A stretch of 9,568 nt of DNA from an uncultured Coriobacteriaceae bacterium (GCA_900539345.1 UQBS01000081.1:1-9568); one strand, 5' to 3'; shown: positions 1 through 6,830, counted from the first letter of the stretch. Notes: generated by a model not told the origin, from the letters alone. A program made the numbers and translations.

Positions 1-882
1 GGCGTTGGACCAGCGGCGCACCATGGTGTCGTCGTAGGCCTCGTTCTCGATGATCCAGTTGAGCCAGCACAGGCCCAGGGCGCCGTCGGTGCCGGGGCGC
101 AGGGGCAGCCAGATGTCGGCCTCCTTGCCAGAGGGGCAGATGCGCGGGTCAACGAGGATGTGGTGGGCAGCATGGGCCATGACGTCGTTGACGCCACGGT
201 TGTTGGTGTCGTAGTTGGAGATTGCGGTCTCAGTACCCCACTGGACGTAGACCTTCGGCTCCTGCTCGACCTCCATCCAAGGAGAGCCCATCTCGTCGGT
301 CATGATGCCGCCGAAGTGACGCGGGCCCTTGCAGACCTGGTAAGCAAGGTGAGCGTTGGGGGTGCCGAAGAGCTGCTTCATGCCCTGGTAAGGACCAAGC
401 GACCAAACGCGGGAGGTACCGCACATAACGAAGATGGACTGTCCGCCGTACTTGTCGACGCACTCGCCCAGACCCTTGCCGGCAAGCTCGAAAGCCTCGG
501 CCAGAGAGATGCGGACCCAGCCGGGATCGTCCTCGCCCTTGGGGTTGGTACGCTTGACGGGGTAACGCACGCGGTCGGGGTGATAGGCAGCCTGCAGCGA
601 AGCCTGAGACTTCGAGCAGCTGTGACCACGGGAATGGTTGGACTGATCGTCGCCCTCGATCTTGACAGCCTTGCCGTCCTTGACGGTGACCCACACGCCG
701 CACTCGATCTTGCCGCAGGCACGGCAGCAAGAACGGACACGCTTGACCTCGCCGGCGTTCTCGTCGACGCCCTCGGCCAGAGCCTGCAGCGGCTTGGTGG
801 TCGAGGAAGCGAGAGCGCAAGCAGCCGCTGTGATTGCGGTTGCCTTGACGAAGTTACGGCGGCTCATGGTGAGCTTAGCCAT
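1..882 (-). CDS. Tat-exported molybdopterin (DMSO reductase family) oxidoreductase, catalytic subunit, N-terminal part
   Basis: The first 294 residues are present; the gene runs off the window start. Residues 1-36 form a twin-arginine signal (SRRNFVK at 7-13, an Ala-rich hydrophobic stretch, a likely cut after ALA near 36), so the enzyme should be exported folded. Cysteines C53, C56, C61 and C89 (C-x2-C-x4-C-x27-C; C52 is an alternative first ligand) match the N-terminal 4Fe-4S site of this family. It is followed by YHPDRVRYPVKR (100-111) and a cofactor-binding region with ILVDPR (242-247) and LPLRPGTDGALGL (259-271), all typical of bis-MGD enzymes. C184 in QVCKGPRH sits where formate dehydrogenases carry the metal-ligand Cys/Sec, suggesting a Cys-ligated Mo or W (inference). 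The start is supported by GGAGGGAG five bases upstream; M6 would be within the Tat region. Substrate unknown: candidates are S- or N-oxides, sulfur compounds, or the aromatic/catechol substrates of Eggerthella relatives. Electron-transfer subunits would lie downstream, outside the window. Confidence 0.93.
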   Translation of the reverse strand, partial: MAKLTMSRRNFVKATAITAAACALASSTTKPLQALAEGVDENAGEVKRVRSCCRACGKIECGVWVTVKDGKAVKIEGDDQSNHSRGHSCSKSQASLQAAYHPDRVRYPVKRTNPKGEDDPGWVRISLAEAFELAGKGLGECVDKYGGQSIFVMCGTSRVWSLGPYQGMKQLFGTPNAHLAYQVCKGPRHFGGIMTDEMGSPWMEVEQEPKVYVQWGTETAISNYDTNNRGVNDVMAHAAHHILVDPRICPSGKEADIWLPLRPGTDGALGLCWLNWIIENEAYDDTMVRRWSNA

Positions 883-911
883 ACGTTCTCCCTCCATAGT
901 GGTGGATGTTC

Positions 912-965
912 GCACCCGTTTGGGTGCCGGTGTTGCCAAAGGACCCGCGCCGGCGTCGTGCCGGC
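912..965. promoter_or_regulatory. Two adjacent perfect inverted repeats in the molybdoenzyme leader or promoter
   Basis: GCACCC-GTTT-GGGTGC (912-927) and GCCGGC-GTCGT-GCCGGC (949-965) each have 6-bp perfect arms. They lie 30-83 bp upstream of the molybdoenzyme start on its coding strand. They could be operator sites or a structured mRNA leader. Neither is followed by a T-run, so terminators are unlikely. GC-rich DNA yields such short palindromes by chance, so a role is not proven. Confidence 0.35.
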
Positions 966-1294
966 CTCGTGCGCTCACTCCGGAAGAGAGCGTCGGCGGC
1001 ATCGACTGCAAGGCGTCCCCCACATGCCGCACGCGCCTTTCGGCAACGGTTGCATACTGGCCCGCACACGTCGGTGTCGACTCAAGACGCATGGTCGATT
1101 CTGGTGGGTTCGTTCCTTGGATGAGGGCCGCCGCAAGAATCATGAACGTGAGATGATGAGGTGTTTACCTGGTACTTTCTTGATGTATGACGTGGGTTAT
1201 TCGAAAAGGCAGCCGGAACGAAACCTCCCAGCGCACGTCCAAAACAAGTCGAACCTATCCCCGAATGCCCCTGCGAAACCCCCGCGGGCATGCG

Positions 1295-1300
1295 TATAAT
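1295..1300 (+). promoter_or_regulatory. Probable -10 box for the LuxR-type regulator gene
   Basis: A consensus TATAAT stands out in GC-rich DNA 43 bp before the start codon. The matching -35 position (about 1272-1277, TGCGAA) is poor, so the promoter may be weak or need an activator. Confidence 0.5.
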
Positions 1301-1343
1301 GCCTGAACGTATGAGGACATAAGGGGCCAGGGGGAGACAACCG

Positions 1344-2927
1344 ATGTCGCAATGGACGCGTGAGATCACGCATGCTTTGGGATTCAACGAGCAGCACGCC
1401 GAGCCAGGAACAGGCGCGGCGCTGGCCTTTGCGTTCGGGGCCGCCCTGCAGGCGCCGTTCAGCATCTTCCATACCACCACGGCCACCTTTACCCCCGAGG
1501 CAGCGCATGCCGTGTCTATCGCGTTCCTCTTGGCTATGGCGGTGTTCGCAGGCATCGTGTCGTATCGCCGGTCCGAGACCTACGACTACTTCCACAAGCC
1601 TTCCTGCGCTATCACCTGGTCGCTCGTGTGCGCAGCCGTGGTGGGGGCGATTCCCCTTCTCGAGGCGGCGCAGATGGCGAACGTCGTGCTCCTGGCAATT
1701 GTGGGCGCCGCGCTTGGCGTGGGTCTCACGGCCATCTTCTTGTTCCTGGCGCACCTCTTTACGCGCACCTATATACCTGACATCGTAAAACGCGCGTTTG
1801 CGGGTGCGGCTTTTGCCATTCTTCTTGAGGCCGTAATTATCGTGCGCTTGCCCGATCCCTGGGGCTACGTCGCATGCGCTGTGCTCCTGGCCATCAATGC
1901 GCCAATTCTGGTCATGCTGCTCAAGACCGCCCCGGCAATCGGCGACATCGGTCATTTCAGGGCATTCAGCGAACGTCCTGGAGAGTTTCGCCTCTTTGCA
2001 GCCAAAATCGCCATGCCGGTGGCGTGCACGGGCATCGTGCTGCGCATGTTCTACGCCCAGTCGGAACACTTCGCGCAGAGTCTACCGGGCCCCGGCTTTC
2101 TCAACGACGTAACGTTGGCGCTGTTCATCGGCGTTGCCTACGTCATCACCTGCTTCGCCATCTACGGCGTGCGCAGCTTTGGCTGGCCGTTTGCCCAGTT
2201 CTTCAGCTTCCTCATCCCGCTCGTATGCCTCTATGGCTCCGTCAGCGTCTCAACCATTGTCGCAAGCTCAGCAACCTACGATGGCGGCACAGCCATGATG
2301 GTATGCGTCACACTGGCGCTTACCTGGTCGTTCATGGGCGGGGCGAGCCTTGAGTACCTGATTCGCAGCGCCTCGGTGTTTGGCATGGGTCTGTCGAGCT
2401 TGGCCATGGGCATCCTTGTGGGCGGTGTCTTCGTGCACGCAGGCCTTCTGGGCACACCGCTGGGCAGCGTCTTGCTCGCGCTCGTATGCCTCGCCATGGC
2501 CATCGGCTACCTGCCGCCCCGACCTGCGCCCAACCTTACGCGCTCGAATTACACCACTCCCCTGCGCTCGGCGACGGCGCCCGACGACGAGCCGGAAGAG
2601 GCAGACGACGAGATTGCAAGCGAAGAGGAGCTCGCCAGCGAGGCGGCCGCTGCCGCAAAACCGCATGCTCCCGTGAGGGGCCGCTTTATGCGCCGCTGCG
2701 ACACCGTAGCGCGAACCTTCTTGCTCTCTGCGCGCGAGACCGAGGTGCTCTACCTGCTCGCCAAGGGCCGCTCGATGAACCACATCATGGAGGAGCTCGT
2801 CATCTCCGAAGGCACCGCGAAGACTCACATCAACCACGTGTACAAGAAGCTCAACGTCCACTCCCGCCACGAGCTCCTCGACCTCATCGAGTCCATCGAG
2901 GTAGAAGATGTGGACTTCGAAGGATAG
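1344..2927 (+). CDS. Membrane-anchored LuxR-family transcriptional regulator with about 12 transmembrane segments
   Basis: A 527-residue protein. Residues from about 20 to 395 contain about twelve hydrophobic helices, a transporter-like sensor module. An acidic, Ala-rich linker (about 400-440, rich in Asp/Glu) leads to a C-terminal LuxR helix-turn-helix at about 459-517: LSARETEVLYLLAKGRS, then SEGTAKTHINHVYKKLNVHS with the usual recognition helix. There is no receiver or autoinducer domain. Regulators of this layout are expanded in Eggerthellaceae, and some are known to control neighbouring molybdenum reductases in response to the substrate; here the gene is divergent from such an enzyme, so it is probably its regulator (inference from context). 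The start is supported by GGGGAG seven bases upstream. A hairpin terminator follows 33 bp after the stop. The ligand cannot be read from sequence. Confidence 0.92.
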   Translation: MSQWTREITHALGFNEQHAEPGTGAALAFAFGAALQAPFSIFHTTTATFTPEAAHAVSIAFLLAMAVFAGIVSYRRSETYDYFHKPSCAITWSLVCAAVVGAIPLLEAAQMANVVLLAIVGAALGVGLTAIFLFLAHLFTRTYIPDIVKRAFAGAAFAILLEAVIIVRLPDPWGYVACAVLLAINAPILVMLLKTAPAIGDIGHFRAFSERPGEFRLFAAKIAMPVACTGIVLRMFYAQSEHFAQSLPGPGFLNDVTLALFIGVAYVITCFAIYGVRSFGWPFAQFFSFLIPLVCLYGSVSVSTIVASSATYDGGTAMMVCVTLALTWSFMGGASLEYLIRSASVFGMGLSSLAMGILVGGVFVHAGLLGTPLGSVLLALVCLAMAIGYLPPRPAPNLTRSNYTTPLRSATAPDDEPEEADDEIASEEELASEAAAAAKPHAPVRGRFMRRCDTVARTFLLSARETEVLYLLAKGRSMNHIMEELVISEGTAKTHINHVYKKLNVHSRHELLDLIESIEVEDVDFEG

Positions 2928-2960
2928 GGCGACAGTTTCCCGCTGCCAACCACTCACAAA

Positions 2961-3007
2961 AAAGCCCGGCAACTCATGCGCGCCGTCGCACTGAGTTGCC
3001 GGGCTTT
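2961..3007. terminator. Strong, probably bidirectional intrinsic terminator after the LuxR-type gene
   Basis: A perfect 16-bp stem (arms 2961-2976 and 2992-3007; AAAGCCCGGCAACTCA and its complement) encloses a 15-nt loop. The plus side has TTT-CG-TTT after the stem. The minus-strand reading has a better run of six T, so it could also stop transcripts arriving from the PTPS side. Confidence 0.9.
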
Positions 3008-3035
3008 CGTTTGCTGCACCCACCCGCAGACGAGA

Positions 3036-3400
3036 TTCCGCCCATTAAAACGCGGGTTCTCGCGCGTAAGGCGCGCGGAGCCGCAGCGTACACATAGTAC
3101 ACCAGGGGTGCGCACCGCGCGTAAGCCTTCGCGCACGGAGCGTTCTTAGCGACGAGTCCCGTGGAGAACGAAGCGGACAAGGTTCCGCCCACTAAAACGC
3201 GGGTTCTGATGCGCAAGGCGCACAGGTGCGATGCGTACTAGATGTACACCAGGGGTGCGCACCGCGCGTGAGCACCTGTGGAACGCAGCGCGTGAGGCTC
3301 CGCCCATTAAAAACGCGGGTTCTGATGCGCAAGGCGCGCGGGGCCGCAGCGTACACATGGTACGTAAGGTCCCGCGGAACGCAGCGCATCAGGTTCCGCC
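3036..3400. repeat. Three imperfect tandem copies of an intergenic palindromic repeat (plus a trailing fragment)
   Basis: Copies begin at about 3036, 3183 and 3298 (units of about 147, 115 and 96 bp), each with a nearly identical 25-bp head containing CCGCCCAYTAAAA and CGCGGGTTCT. A further TTCCGCC lies at 3394-3400. Copies 1 and 2 share a 29-bp core (3097-3125 and 3244-3272, one difference) holding the palindrome GGTGCGCACC. Copies 1 and 3 share a 33-bp stretch (3068-3100 and 3331-3363, two differences). Each unit has inner inverted arms: CACAGGTGC/GCACCTGTG in copy 2 (3221-3229, 3272-3280) and CTGATGCGC/GCGCATCAG in copy 3 (3322-3330, 3384-3392). No plausible gene lies in this stretch; small frames through it are repeat artefacts. 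It resembles REP/BIME or MITE-like elements. Confidence 0.85.
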
Positions 3401-3404
3401 TCAT

Positions 3405-3743
3405 CTACTCGTCGCGTTCCCAGGTGGCTTTATTGGTTTCGGTTTCCCACACCTCCACCTTGTAGCAGGTAGGACCCACTTGGTCGGCGCACCACTTCGC
3501 GATGTTCTCAGCTGTGGGGTTGCACGGCAGGGTCTCGTTGAGGTTGGTGTGGTCGATGACGCCGTGGATGTTCTTCTTGATGCGCGTGAAGTCCACCACC
3601 ATGCCGTCCTCGTTGAGCTCGGCGGCCTTGCAGTGCACCACGACGATCCAGTTGTGGCCGTGCAGCGCCTCGCAGTAGCCCTCCAGGCAGGAGTTCACCG
3701 CGTGGGCACCGGAAATCTCAAGTCGTTTGCTCACGTAATACAT
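3405..3743 (-). CDS. queD: QueD-family 6-carboxytetrahydropterin synthase / PTPS-I/III-like enzyme
   Basis: A 112-residue COG0720 (tunnel-fold) protein of normal length. Zinc ligands are H14 (SGAHAV) and H28/H30 in CEALHGHNW, with catalytic C24; the DHTNLN (64-69), NPTAENIAKW and VWETE motifs are also typical. The family converts dihydroneopterin triphosphate to 6-carboxytetrahydropterin, the second step to preQ0/queuosine. Glu directly after the catalytic Cys gives C-E-x2-H-G-H, which I recall as the signature of dual-function PTPS-I/III enzymes that also serve folate synthesis. The start is ambiguous: an ATG at 3749 overlaps the aminotransferase stop (TAATG), but the only Shine-Dalgarno-like sequence, AGGGG, is 2 nt from it and 8 nt from the ATG at 3743, and homologues tend to begin MYYVSKR; I chose 3743. 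Translation is probably coupled to the upstream gene. No queC, queE or fol genes are in the window. Confidence 0.92.
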   Translation of the reverse strand: MYYVSKRLEISGAHAVNSCLEGYCEALHGHNWIVVVHCKAAELNEDGMVVDFTRIKKNIHGVIDHTNLNETLPCNPTAENIAKWCADQVGPTCYKVEVWETETNKATWERDE

Positions 3744-3748
3744 GCTCA

Positions 3749-4945
3749 TTACCCCTGGTATTCGTCAAAGAGGGCCTTGAACGCAGGCAGAGAGTTCTCG
3801 ATGGTCTCCTTAGCCACGCAGTAGGAGATGCGCACCCAGCCGGTCATGCCGAAGGAGTCGCTCGGCACAAGCAGCAGCTCATGGTTGTCGCGGGCGCGCG
3901 CGGAGAACGCCTGGGCGTCGGGCTCGAGGGCACGCACCCACAGGTAGAAGGCACCCTCGGGCTCCACGCACTCATAGCCGATGCCGCGCAGGCCTGTGAG
4001 CAGGATGTCGCGGTTCGTGGCGTAGGCGGCAACGTCGGAAGGCAGCGTGCAGCACTTCTCCACCACCTTCTGCACGATGGCAGGGGCGCACACATAGCCC
4101 AGGGCACGGCCGGCGCCGCAAATGGCAGCGTAGACCTCCTTGTGGGCGGGCATGGTGTTGGGCACGAGAACGTAGCCGATACGCTCGCCAGGCAGCGACA
4201 GCGACTTCGACCAGGAGTAGCACACCGCGGTGTTCTCGTAGATGACAGGCACCCACGGCACCTCGACGTCGGCGTAGGCAATCTCGCGATAAGGCTCGTC
4301 AGCAATGAGGTAGACCGTGCGGCCGTTGGCCTCGCTGGCGCGACGCAGGATGTCGGCGACGCCCTCAAGCACCTCGCGGGGATACACGGCACCCGTGGGG
4401 TTGTTGGGCGAATTGATGATGACCGCGCGCGTCTTGGGGCCGATGCGGCCGGCAAGGTCGGCGAGGTCGGGATACATGGTGTCCTGGCACGCAGGCGACA
4501 GCACGCAGGTGCAACCAGCGTTCTCGATCCACATACGGTACTCGGGGAAGAAGGGGGCGATGACCACGATCTCGTCGCCCGGCTCGGTAAGAGCGCAGAT
4601 ACTGGCGTCGAGTGCGGCGGCTGCACCCATGGTCATGTAGAGCATGCTGGCGTCGTACTGGGTGCCGAAGCGCTCGTTCAGGCTGTTCGCAATGGCCGTA
4701 CGCGTGGAGACGTAGCCCGGGGCCGGAGTATAGCCGTGCAGCTCGACGGCGGGTGTGTCGAGGGCCTCGATGAACGCCTGCTTCACCTGGGCGGGAGCCG
4801 GGATGGAGGGGTTGCCGATGGAGAAGTCGAACACCTTGTCGGCACCGATCTGCGCCTTGCGGGCCAGGCCGTAGGCGAACAGCTCGCGGATTGCCGAACC
4901 CTGGGCGCCCAGCTCATAGTACGTAGGATTGCAGCTCTCAGGCAT
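3749..4945 (-). CDS. PLP-dependent class I/II aminotransferase
   Basis: A 398-residue fold-type I aminotransferase of normal family length, cytosolic (no signal or membrane segment). Visible motifs: the substrate loop YTPAPGY (72-78), SPNNPTG (179-185), the PLP-binding IADEPYR (214-220; D216 pairs with the pyridine nitrogen), the Schiff-base lysine K247 in SWSKSLSLPGERIGY, and R372 in VRISY, the usual substrate-carboxylate arginine. It should move an amino group between an amino acid and a 2-oxo acid; the substrate (aspartate, aromatic, alanine or other) cannot be decided. The start at 4945 is favoured by AAAGGAG five bases upstream; a longer frame to 5032 adds Arg-rich sequence unlike the family. 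Its stop overlaps the PTPS gene region, so the two are co-transcribed, though a functional link is not obvious. Confidence 0.93.
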   Translation of the reverse strand: MPESCNPTYYELGAQGSAIRELFAYGLARKAQIGADKVFDFSIGNPSIPAPAQVKQAFIEALDTPAVELHGYTPAPGYVSTRTAIANSLNERFGTQYDASMLYMTMGAAAALDASICALTEPGDEIVVIAPFFPEYRMWIENAGCTCVLSPACQDTMYPDLADLAGRIGPKTRAVIINSPNNPTGAVYPREVLEGVADILRRASEANGRTVYLIADEPYREIAYADVEVPWVPVIYENTAVCYSWSKSLSLPGERIGYVLVPNTMPAHKEVYAAICGAGRALGYVCAPAIVQKVVEKCCTLPSDVAAYATNRDILLTGLRGIGYECVEPEGAFYLWVRALEPDAQAFSARARDNHELLLVPSDSFGMTGWVRISYCVAKETIENSLPAFKALFDEYQG

Positions 4946-4950
4946 GGAAA

Positions 4951-4957
4951 CTCCTTT
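4951..4957 (-). promoter_or_regulatory. Ribosome binding site fixing the aminotransferase start
   Basis: On the minus strand AAAGGAG is followed by five bases and then ATG at 4945. It decides against the longer frame that begins at 5032. Confidence 0.8.
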
Positions 4958-5046
4958 GCATGTAGGGGCGCCCCGCCGCCGGCCCGGCCCAGCGTGTAGG
5001 CATCGGCCGAGAAGGTAACGAGCGAAGCGCAAGTGAGATGCGCGCT

Positions 5047-5052
5047 ATCATA
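5047..5052 (-). promoter_or_regulatory. Possible -10 box for the aminotransferase-PTPS operon
   Basis: TATGAT on the minus strand, about 100 bp before the aminotransferase start and downstream of the SPFH gene terminator, so a promoter is needed here. No good -35 lies 16-18 bp upstream. Confidence 0.3.
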
Positions 5053-5094
5053 GTGCGCTTGGAGACGACACGGGTCCACAGCCCGCTAAGCGAC

Positions 5095-5127
5095 AAAAAA
5101 GCGCCCCCGACGTGCATCGAGGGCGCT
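5095..5127 (-). terminator. Intrinsic terminator of the nfeD-SPFH operon
   Basis: On the minus strand an 11-bp GC-rich stem (arms 5117-5127 and 5100-5110, one G-U pair) with a 6-nt loop runs directly into TTTTTT. It begins 47 bp after the SPFH stop codon. Confidence 0.9.
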
Positions 5128-5174
5128 GGAGAAAACCTTATGGCTGAACGCCGCGTTCTAAACCGGCAGCACGC

Positions 5175-6122
5175 CTACTTCGTGGGCTGGAAAAGCTCAC
5201 CTGCGGTGGTGGCGAGGCCCGCCAGGCCCTGAATCTCGCTGGGGATGATGATCTTGGTCGCCTGGCCGTCAGCCACCTGCGCGAGAGCCTCGAGGCTCTT
5301 GAGGGTAAGCACTGCCTGGTCAGCGCCGGCGGCCTTCACCATCTCGATACCTTCGGCCGTAGCCTTCTGAACTGCGAGGATAGCCTGCGCCTCACCCTGA
5401 GCCCTAAGGATGGCGGCTTCCTTCTCAGCCTCGGCGGCGAGAATCTGCGCCTGCTTGGAGGCCTCGGCGCGGAGAACGGCAGACTGCTTCTCGCCCTCGG
5501 CGACCAGAATGGCCGATTGCTTCTCGCCCTCTGCCTGCAGGATTGCCTCGCGGCGCTCACGCTCGGCCTTCATCTGCTTTTCCATGGAGGCGCGGATGGC
5601 CTGCGGGGGCTCGATGTCCTTGAGCTCGACGCGGTTGATCTTGATGCCCCAGGCGTCGGTGGCGTCGTCGAGCGCGATGCTCATGCGGGAGTTGATGGAC
5701 TCGCGCGAAGTGAGCGTCTGGTCAAGCTCGAGGTCGCCGATGATGTTGCGCAGCGTGGTGGCGGTGAGGTTCTCGATGGCGGCCATGGGGTCGCTCACGC
5801 CGTAGCAGAAGCGCTTGGCGTCGGTCACCTGGAAGAAGACGACAGTGTCGATCTTGACGGTGACGTTGTCGCGCGTGATGACGGTCTGCGGTTCGAAGTC
5901 GACGACGTTCTCCTTGAGCGAGACCTTGGCGGCGACCTTCTCAACGAAGGGAAGCTTCAGGTGCAGGCCGGCCTTCCAGGTAGAACGGTAGGTGCCGAGG
6001 AACTCGATGATCCATGCGTCAGTCTGCTCCACCATGCGGATGCAGCGCGAGATGGCATAGATCACGATGAGCGCGGCGATGATGATGACCAGGATGCTGG
6101 TCAGGTCAGTTCCGTACATCAT
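5175..6122 (-). CDS. SPFH/Band 7 (stomatin/QmcA-like) membrane protein
   Basis: 315 residues: one N-terminal membrane anchor (about 8-25), an SPFH/Band 7 domain (about 28-185) with the conserved start TDAWIIEFLGTY and PPQAIRASMEKQMKAERERR at its end, then a long Ala/Glu helix and a C-terminal stomatin-like tail (about 265-315, including TKIIIPSE). Residues 194-248 are five consecutive 11-residue repeats of the type ILxAEGEKQSA, a hendecad coiled coil. Such proteins oligomerise on the inner face of the membrane, organise microdomains and often work with proteases or partner NfeD proteins. It lies 56 bp downstream of nfeD in the same orientation. The start at the first of two ATGs has AAAGGGG eight bases before it. 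It is clearly not FtsH-associated HflK/HflC by length and layout. Its exact role is unknown. Confidence 0.93.
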   Translation of the reverse strand: MMYGTDLTSILVIIIAALIVIYAISRCIRMVEQTDAWIIEFLGTYRSTWKAGLHLKLPFVEKVAAKVSLKENVVDFEPQTVITRDNVTVKIDTVVFFQVTDAKRFCYGVSDPMAAIENLTATTLRNIIGDLELDQTLTSRESINSRMSIALDDATDAWGIKINRVELKDIEPPQAIRASMEKQMKAERERREAILQAEGEKQSAILVAEGEKQSAVLRAEASKQAQILAAEAEKEAAILRAQGEAQAILAVQKATAEGIEMVKAAGADQAVLTLKSLEALAQVADGQATKIIIPSEIQGLAGLATTAGELFQPTK

Positions 6123-6178
6123 AGGTAGAACCCCTTTCGTAGCTGCGGAGCTTTCATATCAAACAAACTGCACGTGCG

Positions 6179-6610
6179 TTAGCCGAGCGGGCTGACGACC
6201 AGGACAGTGCTCTCCACCGCCTCGACGCGCGCCTTGCTGCCGGCCGACAGGGCCGAGCCATCCTTGGTGCGAGCGGTCCACGAGACATCGGCCAAGCGTA
6301 CGCGGCCCGTGCCGTCCTGGGGAATGCCCTGCACCACGGTGACCGAGCGGCCCACGTACTCGTCGGAGTTCGTGACGGCATCCTTCTCCTTGGACTCGCT
6401 CGACTTCTTCATGAAGGGGCGCAGCGCCACCAAACCCAGCGCCGAGCACACCACGAAGACGATGACCTGCACGAGCAGGTTAGTCACAAAGAAGCTCGCA
6501 ACGAAGGTGATGGCAGCACCCAGGCAGAACCACAGGCACACGAGCGCAGGCGCCGCGGCCTCGGCCAGGCCCAGTGCAACGGTGATGCCGAGCCAGATGA
6601 TGGGCGACAT
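6179..6610 (-). CDS. NfeD-like membrane protein, short form
   Basis: 143 residues. Two or three membrane segments lie between residues 4 and 66, then a charged linker (68-82, Lys/Ser/Glu-rich), then an OB-fold NfeD C-terminal domain (about 83-143) with the family pattern GRSVTVVQG...GRVRL...WTAR...GSKARVEAVESTVLVV. It lacks the N-terminal ClpP-like protease domain of long NfeD proteins, so it should be a structural partner, not a peptidase. It is upstream of the SPFH gene, the same pairing seen for E. coli ybbJ-qmcA. The start is supported by AAGGAG seven bases upstream. A TATACT box at 6660-6665 may be its promoter. Confidence 0.9.
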   Translation of the reverse strand: MSPIIWLGITVALGLAEAAAPALVCLWFCLGAAITFVASFFVTNLLVQVIVFVVCSALGLVALRPFMKKSSESKEKDAVTNSDEYVGRSVTVVQGIPQDGTGRVRLADVSWTARTKDGSALSAGSKARVEAVESTVLVVSPLG

Positions 6611-6659
6611 GAACGCACTCCTTTCTATCTCCCCTTGGTACCTATATATAGATGCGACC

Positions 6660-6665
6660 AGTATA
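6660..6665 (-). promoter_or_regulatory. Probable -10 box for the nfeD-SPFH operon
   Basis: TATACT on the minus strand, 50 bp before the nfeD start in the only A/T-rich part of this spacer. The -35 position is weak, and an overlapping TATATA slightly closer to the gene is an alternative. Confidence 0.4.
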
Positions 6666-6830
6666 ACCCCACACCGGACAGTTTGAGTAGCATGGGCAAG
6701 ATAGGCGAGGTGGGGGCCGTCTTTCGAGTCACTGCCGTTCGCGCTTGTCAGGCACTCTATCGCGGGCCTGCGCTGTCACTCCTTGTGAAAATGCAATCGA
6801 GCCGCGGCAGAAGCGCGGCCTTGGGTTCGC

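Larger units (their letters stand above)
883..1343. promoter_or_regulatory. Divergent control region between the molybdoenzyme and its LuxR-type regulator
   Basis: About 460 bp without a convincing gene; open frames here are only extensions of shadow frames. It must hold promoters firing both ways. A TATAAT lies at 1295-1300 for the regulator. Two perfect hairpins lie at 912-927 and 949-965, upstream of the molybdoenzyme start. I found no clear -35/-10 pair for the minus-strand gene. The length is generous for two simple promoters, which fits an activator-controlled region (inference). Confidence 0.6.

Noticed and set aside
160..1299. Long plus-strand open frame across the molybdoenzyme region
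   Set aside because: It is antisense to a protein with clear Tat, Fe-S and MGD motifs, shows no recognisable domain and runs through the intergenic region. GC-rich codon bias explains it.
2954..3404. Small coding genes within the repeat block
   Set aside because: Frames of 60-80 residues on both strands are translations of the repeat units and share only repeat-derived segments.
3881..4999. 372-residue plus-strand frame opposite the aminotransferase
   Set aside because: Low-complexity Gly/Val/His/Arg-rich translation with no domain; antisense shadow of a conserved enzyme.
4946..5032. N-terminal extension of the aminotransferase
   Set aside because: The extension is Arg/Gly-rich and unlike the family, and AAAGGAG sits correctly only for the ATG at 4945.
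4946..5094. preQ1 or other riboswitch ahead of the aminotransferase-PTPS operon
   Set aside because: No recognisable preQ1 hairpin or A-rich tail and no other known riboswitch signature was seen.
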